Positions 59,376-64,000 of a stretch of DNA of 64,000 nucleotides are shown here, piece by piece; the first letter of the stretch is position 1; each line of letters starts with the position of its first letter. The notes below the pieces were generated by a model. It ran no database searches. It was not told the origin of the DNA and worked only from the letters and a program-made list of their open reading frames with translations. Source of the stretch: Oscillospiraceae bacterium (GTDB taxonomy: Bacteria > Bacillota > Clostridia > Oscillospirales > Acutalibacteraceae). The position numbers were made by a program, and so were the translations under genes. The stretch lies in NCBI GenBank assembly GCA_022508805.1, contig JAFLUM010000004.1, positions 62,001-126,000 on the forward strand, written 5' to 3'.

Positions 59376-61395
59376 TATAGAAATTCTTGCTCCCGCGGGA
59401 AGTGGGGAGGCTCTGCGTTCAGCCGTACTGAGCGGTGCTGATGCGGTGTATCTGGGTGTAGGAAATTTTAATGCACGCAGGAACGCACAGAATTTTACGT
59501 CGGAGCAGCTTAAAAGCGCAATTGAATACTGTCATTCACGGGGTGTTAAGGTGCACGTTACTCTTAACACCCTTATTAAGGATTCGGAGCTTTCGGCAGT
59601 TTATGATGATATAAAATCACTTTGCAGTATGGGCGCTGATGCGCTGATAATACAGGATATGGGCGTGGCACGGGCAGTGAGGGAAATTTGCCCCGACATA
59701 GAAATGCACGCGTCCACACAGATGAGCACAGGGACCCTCCGGGGACTTTTTCTCTTAAAACAAATGGGATTCAGCCGCGCTGTGCTGCCGAGGGAATTAA
59801 GTAGAAATGAAATAAAATATCTTTGTGAAAACTCACCCATTGAGCTTGAAATGTTTATTCACGGCGCCTTATGTATGTGCGTTTCCGGTCAATGTCTTAT
59901 GAGCGCAATGCTGGGCTCACGCAGCGGTAACAGAGGCTTATGCGCCCAACCGTGCAGACTTCCCTTTAAAGCCGAAAACGGCACGGGACACGACCTCAGC
60001 TTAAAGGACCTTTCGATTATTGAGAATATTCCCGAGCTGAGTTTAATGGGTATCTCATCATTTAAAATCGAGGGCAGAATGAAGCGCCCCGAATACGTAT
60101 GCGCCGCGGTAAAGGCGTGCAGAGCGGCGGCTGACAGCGAATACATCTACGAAACAGAAAAAGATCTGGAAGCACTTTTCTCGCGCTCAGGCTTTACCGA
60201 CGGATATTACAAAAGCAAAACGGGACGGACCATGTTCGGTTTTCGGGAAAAAGAGAACGTACAGTCCGCCACAAAGGAGCTTTTTGTAAAATACTCGTCT
60301 ATATATACTAAGGAAACACCGCGTTTCAAAGTAAACTTCACTTTTCACGGCAAGATCGGCGAAAAGGCTGAACTGACTGCTCAGTGCAAGGGTTTTAAGG
60401 CGACCGTATACAGCGACACAATGTGCGAAACTCCAATAAACCGTCCGCTGTCGGCAGAACGCATAATTGACGCTCTTTCAAAATGCGGCGGAACACAGTT
60501 TTTTGCGGATAGTGCGGTAATTGACGGTGATATAGAATTTACTCTGCCCATATCATCGCTTAACGCTATGCGCAGAAGTGCTCTCGCACAGCTTGAACAG
60601 CAAATCATCGGCGAGAAAACGCTAAGCCTTTTCCCCTCTCCTGTTCCTACCGATATAAGCTCACGCGGCACACATACTTTTTATTGCAGATTTGACAGCG
60701 TGGAGCAGATACCCGACAATACCGATGGCATGCGCATATTTATTCCGCTTGATACAGATGAAAATATCATACGGGAAAACGGGTACTGTGTGGAGTTGCC
60801 CCACGGAATGCTCGGTAACGGTGACAAAGTGCGAAAAATATTGAGCAAAACCTCTGCCGATACCGCTCTTTGCCACACATTGGATGCTGCGGCGATAGCC
60901 CTTGAGTGTGGGAAAAAAGTTGTCGCCTCACCAGGGGTGAACATATTAAACTCTCTGTCAGTTGACGAGGCAAAGCGAATAGGCATAAACGAATTTACCG
61001 TATCCAATGAATGCACTTTAGAGCAATTCGGGAGAATTTCAGCTCCCATACCGAAAGGAATAACGGTTTACGGCAGAATTCCTCTGATGTTGACCCGCAA
61101 CTGCCCCGTAAAAAACGGAAAAAGCTGTGCAGAATGCGGCAGAAAAAGCGGCATAACCGACAGAATGGGTATAGAATTCCCCGTTCGATGTGCTTTTGGA
61201 TATTCGGAAATTCTCAATTCCCGCCCGATATATATGGCGGACAGGCTTCGTGAAATCCCCCCTGCTGATTTTTGCCTTTTCAATTTCACCACCGAAAGTC
61301 GGGCGGAGATTGAAGAGATCATTAACTCATATAAAACAGGAAATAAGCCCGCAGGTGAGTTTACACGCGGACTTCTTTACAGAGGTGTTGAATAA
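59368..61395 (+). CDS. U32 family peptidase
   Basis: MSNIEILAPAGSGEALRSAVLSGADAVYLGVGNFNARRNAQNF; RELSRNEIKYLCENSPIELEMFIHGALCMCVSGQCLMSAMLGSRSGNRGLCAQPCRLPF. Confidence 0.96.
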   Translation: MSNIEILAPAGSGEALRSAVLSGADAVYLGVGNFNARRNAQNFTSEQLKSAIEYCHSRGVKVHVTLNTLIKDSELSAVYDDIKSLCSMGADALIIQDMGVARAVREICPDIEMHASTQMSTGTLRGLFLLKQMGFSRAVLPRELSRNEIKYLCENSPIELEMFIHGALCMCVSGQCLMSAMLGSRSGNRGLCAQPCRLPFKAENGTGHDLSLKDLSIIENIPELSLMGISSFKIEGRMKRPEYVCAAVKACRAAADSEYIYETEKDLEALFSRSGFTDGYYKSKTGRTMFGFREKENVQSATKELFVKYSSIYTKETPRFKVNFTFHGKIGEKAELTAQCKGFKATVYSDTMCETPINRPLSAERIIDALSKCGGTQFFADSAVIDGDIEFTLPISSLNAMRRSALAQLEQQIIGEKTLSLFPSPVPTDISSRGTHTFYCRFDSVEQIPDNTDGMRIFIPLDTDENIIRENGYCVELPHGMLGNGDKVRKILSKTSADTALCHTLDAAAIALECGKKVVASPGVNILNSLSVDEAKRIGINEFTVSNECTLEQFGRISAPIPKGITVYGRIPLMLTRNCPVKNGKSCAECGRKSGITDRMGIEFPVRCAFGYSEILNSRPIYMADRLREIPPADFCLFNFTTESRAEIEEIINSYKTGNKPAGEFTRGLLYRGVE

Positions 61396-61835
61396 TGGAG
61401 CTTAAAATTAAAAAGGTGCGCGAAAACGCAAAAATCCCCACCCGAGGTACTCCCGGGAGTGCCGGACTTGACCTGTACGCCTGCATTGATGAGCCAATAA
61501 GGCTTTGCAGAGGTGAGACGGCGGTCATTCCGACGGGTATAGCCATAGGACTCAGTGATATACATTACGCGGCGTTTATCCATTCACGCAGCGGATTGGC
61601 GGTAAAGCACGGCATAGGACTGCTCAACTCTGTCGGGGTGATTGACAGCGATTATCGGGGAGAAATTTGCGTGGGTGTTATAAATCAGATAGATGAGCCC
61701 TATGAAATACAGCCCTTTGAGCGTATTGCACAAATGGTCATAAAGCCTGTCGAGATACCCGAAGCGGTTGTTTGCGACGATCTTGACGAAACGGGACGCG
61801 GCGCAGGCGGATTTGGTTCGACCGGAAAAAAGTAA
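61395..61835 (+). CDS. dut: dUTP diphosphatase
   Basis: PTRGTPGSAGLDLYAC; HSRSGLAVKHGIGLLNSVGVIDSDYRGEI; GRGAGGFGSTGK. Confidence 0.96.
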   Translation: MELKIKKVRENAKIPTRGTPGSAGLDLYACIDEPIRLCRGETAVIPTGIAIGLSDIHYAAFIHSRSGLAVKHGIGLLNSVGVIDSDYRGEICVGVINQIDEPYEIQPFERIAQMVIKPVEIPEAVVCDDLDETGRGAGGFGSTGKK

Positions 61836-61845
61836 AAGAAAAAAG

Positions 61846-61880
61846 AAAGGGAGAAGCTGATTTAAAAAGCTTCTCCCTTA
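61846..61880. terminator. Terminator hairpin
   Basis: AAAGGGAGAAGC...GCTTCTCCCTT, convergent dut and S4 genes. Confidence 0.8.
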
Positions 61881-61908
61881 TTACATACAAATTATTTGCC
61901 GTTATCGC

Positions 61909-62151
61909 TTATTTTATCTCCTCGTACATATCAGCCGCAGACTGTTTTGTGGCGTATTCAGTAACGGCAAGCACCTTGTATTTTGTCGTTTTTTCGCCGA
62001 AACGTATCTCAAGAATATCGCCCTCTTTAACGTCATATGACGCTTTTACAACTCTTCCGCCCACACTGATATGACCTGCGTCGCACACCTCGTTTGCAAC
62101 GGTGCGGCGTTTTATTATGCGCGATACCTTTAAAAACTTATCAAGTCTCAT
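61909..62151 (-). CDS. RNA-binding S4 domain protein
   Basis: MRLDKFLKVSRIIKRRTVANEVCDAGHISVGGRVVKASYDVKEGDILEIRFGEK. Confidence 0.93.
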   Translation of the reverse strand: MRLDKFLKVSRIIKRRTVANEVCDAGHISVGGRVVKASYDVKEGDILEIRFGEKTTKYKVLAVTEYATKQSAADMYEEIK

Positions 62152-62232
62152 TTTTGCTGCCTCTCTCTGAGTAACTGCTGATTAAAAATAGGGAGCCGCT
62201 ACTGCGACCCCCTACAGCTTTAAAAAATCAAA

Positions 62233-62505
62233 TTATTTAACGGCTGCTTTAAGAGCTGCGCCTGCTTTGAAAGCGGGAACCTTTGTTGCGGGAACAGTCA
62301 TGGTCTCGCCTGTTCTGGGGTTGCGAGCCTGCTTCTCAGCGCGTTCACGTGTCTCAAAAGTACCGAAGCCGATAAGCTGAACCTTTTCACCGTTTACAAG
62401 AGCGTCTGTAACTGCTGTTACGACTGCTGCTACTGCTGCGTCTGCATCTTTCTTGGAAAGTCCTGCCTTCTCGGCAACTGCTGCTACGAGTTCTGTCTTA
62501 TTCAT
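62233..62505 (-). CDS. HU family DNA-binding protein
   Basis: MNKTELVAAVAEKAGLSKKDADAAVAAVVTAVTDALVNGEKVQLIGFGTFETRERAEKQARNPRTGETMTVPATKVPAFKAG. Confidence 0.97.
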   Translation of the reverse strand: MNKTELVAAVAEKAGLSKKDADAAVAAVVTAVTDALVNGEKVQLIGFGTFETRERAEKQARNPRTGETMTVPATKVPAFKAGAALKAAVK

Positions 62506-62551
62506 TGTTAATTCCTCCAATAAAAAATTCTCTTTTATTTTCAAAAAGGGG

Positions 62552-63370
62552 TTAGTCCTTTTTTGAAGACTTATTTATAGCCTTAGCCTTATCCCAAAGC
62601 TTGTCCAATTCGGCAAGCTCCGCCGTTTTCATATCAATACCGTTCTCAGCGGCGGCTTTTTCCACCTCTGAAAACCTGTCGATAAACTTGTCCGTCGCGG
62701 CGGTGAGTGCCTCTTCACTGTCAACGCCGATAAAGCGGGAAGCATTCACGACGGAGAAAAGCAGATCCCCCAACTCCTCGCGGATATTCGCTTTATCCCC
62801 CGACCGAACAGCACTCTTAAGCTCTGCAAGCTCCTCGCTTATTTTATCGAACGCACCGTCTGCACTGTCCCAATCAAAGCCGACCTTTGAGGCCTTTTTC
62901 TGAACCTTATCGGCACGCATAAGCGCAGGAAATTCACGCGGGACTGAAAGCATTGACTCGGTTTGAGTTTTTTGATGCTTTGTCCTTTTCTTTATTGTAT
63001 CCCAATTTTCAAGCACCTTGTCGGTGGTGTCCGCCTGTGCCTCACCGAAAACGTGGGGATGGCGCTCGATCATTTTTTTGCAGATACCGTCGGCAACCTG
63101 TGACAGCTCAAAGGAGCCCTTTTCACGCTCGATCTGCGTATGGAAAACCACCTGCAAAAGAACGTCGCCCAATTCCTCTTTTAAAAGCTCGGTATCCTCT
63201 TTATTGATTGCCTCAATGACCTCATAGGTCTCCTCAAGAAAATCGCGGCGTATACTTTTATGAGTCTGCTCGCGATCCCACGGGCAGCCGTTTTCGGAAC
63301 GAAGTATCCTGACTATTTCGACAAGATCGTTTACCGAATATGTTTCTTTAAAATCAAAATTGTCTATCAT
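62552..63370 (-). CDS. mazG: Nucleoside triphosphate pyrophosphohydrolase MazG
   Basis: VEIVRILRSENGCPWDREQTHKSIRRDFLEETYEVIEAINKED...ELLKEELGDVLLQVVFH. Confidence 0.95.
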   Translation of the reverse strand: MIDNFDFKETYSVNDLVEIVRILRSENGCPWDREQTHKSIRRDFLEETYEVIEAINKEDTELLKEELGDVLLQVVFHTQIEREKGSFELSQVADGICKKMIERHPHVFGEAQADTTDKVLENWDTIKKRTKHQKTQTESMLSVPREFPALMRADKVQKKASKVGFDWDSADGAFDKISEELAELKSAVRSGDKANIREELGDLLFSVVNASRFIGVDSEEALTAATDKFIDRFSEVEKAAAENGIDMKTAELAELDKLWDKAKAINKSSKKD

Positions 63371-63381
63371 ACAATCCTATT

Positions 63382-64000
63382 TTACTCTATAAATCCATAT
63401 TTTGCAAGTATTTTTGCAATTTTTTCTCCCTTGGGGAGCATTAATACGTCATCTTTGGCTATTCCTTTTATCAAAAGCATAGAAATCAGATACACTGTTC
63501 CGCCCATTGCAATGGAAATTCCGAGAGCGAAAATCAGCTTCATGGAATGTCCCGCAAGCACAAATTCGGGGATAAACCTGTTGCAAAGTCCGAAAGAAGT
63601 GTATGCCGCAACGCCGCAGAGAATTCCGCAGAATACGGGCTTTATGAATACGGATAAGAAATTTATTCTTATTTTTGCGGTAAATATCAATGCGAAAAGA
63701 TTGATAAGCACAATTATCGCATAGCAAAGAATGGTACCGATAACCGCACCGTTTACGTTGATGCTCGGTATTGCCACAAGAATATAATTGGCGATAAGCT
63801 TTGCAAGCGCTCCGATAGAAAGCGAGATAAGCGGTATTTTCGCCTTATCAAGTGCCTGCAGCATATTCGTCATCGGCTGTGACAGTGACATTAAGAACAC
63901 CGTAAAACCGTAAGCCGCCATAACAGGTGCGGCGATGGATATACCCGCCGCCGAATTACCGCTGCCGTAAAAGGCCGTAAGTATTGGCTGAGCCAGCACG
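63382..64000 (-). CDS. Polysaccharide biosynthesis/SpoVB-like flippase, 5' end beyond the window
   Basis: Multi-TM; SLSQPMTNMLQALDKAKIPLISLSIGALAKLIANYILVAIPSINVNGAVIGTILCY. Confidence 0.82.
   Translation of the reverse strand, partial: VLAQPILTAFYGSGNSAAGISIAAPVMAAYGFTVFLMSLSQPMTNMLQALDKAKIPLISLSIGALAKLIANYILVAIPSINVNGAVIGTILCYAIIVLINLFALIFTAKIRINFLSVFIKPVFCGILCGVAAYTSFGLCNRFIPEFVLAGHSMKLIFALGISIAMGGTVYLISMLLIKGIAKDDVLMLPKGEKIAKILAKYGFIE

Noticed and set aside
55835-62184. 15-mer AGTAACTGCTGATTA repeated exactly at 55835-55849 and 62170-62184
   Set aside because: In 64 kb of AT-leaning sequence a few exact 15-mer matches are expected by chance, and flanks do not extend the identity.
1-64000. 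CRISPR arrays, prophage, IS elements or rRNA operons
   Set aside because: No regularly spaced direct repeats, no transposase, integrase or structural phage proteins, and no rRNA-like sequence were found by reading.

Overview
This 64 kb window looks like the chromosome of a spore-forming, gut-type Clostridia/Oscillospirales organism. The assignment rests on protein content only (SigG, YlmC/YmxH, ZapA, TIGR03905 TSCPD, DUF1846). Positions 1-14841 hold a minus-strand exopolysaccharide locus: flippase, Wzy-like polymerase, six or seven glycosyltransferases, an initiating sugar transferase, and a UDP-glucuronate epimerase with a UDP-glucose dehydrogenase fused to an XRE helix-turn-helix. Next come purA, guaA, an antiporter, a divergent PurF paralogue, a BlaI/M56 regulatory operon, YitT, ogt, DUF1846, pyrG and a GH30 hydrolase. 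These are followed by tRNA-Arg(CCG), ychF, a holA-comEC-hinT-alaS block, fhs plus a formate/nitrite transporter, pduL, glmS, sigG, ylmC, zapA, a U32 peptidase, dut, HU and mazG. No CRISPR array, prophage, transposase or rRNA was seen. The best leads are: (1) the XRE-UDP-glucose dehydrogenase fusion with a perfect palindrome just downstream of its own promoter; (2) sigG and ylmC leaders in which the Shine-Dalgarno lies inside the 3' arm of a terminator-like hairpin; (3) a riboswitch-like three-way-junction leader upstream of a DUF2798-like membrane protein; (4) a PurF-family protein with a degraded glutaminase site but an intact PRPP loop; (5) an unannotated small hydrophobic ORF with a sequestered Shine-Dalgarno, possibly toxin-like; (6) a dispersed ~70-bp hairpin repeat flanking an XRE-TPR gene. 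All structures and alignments were done by eye, with no database searches.
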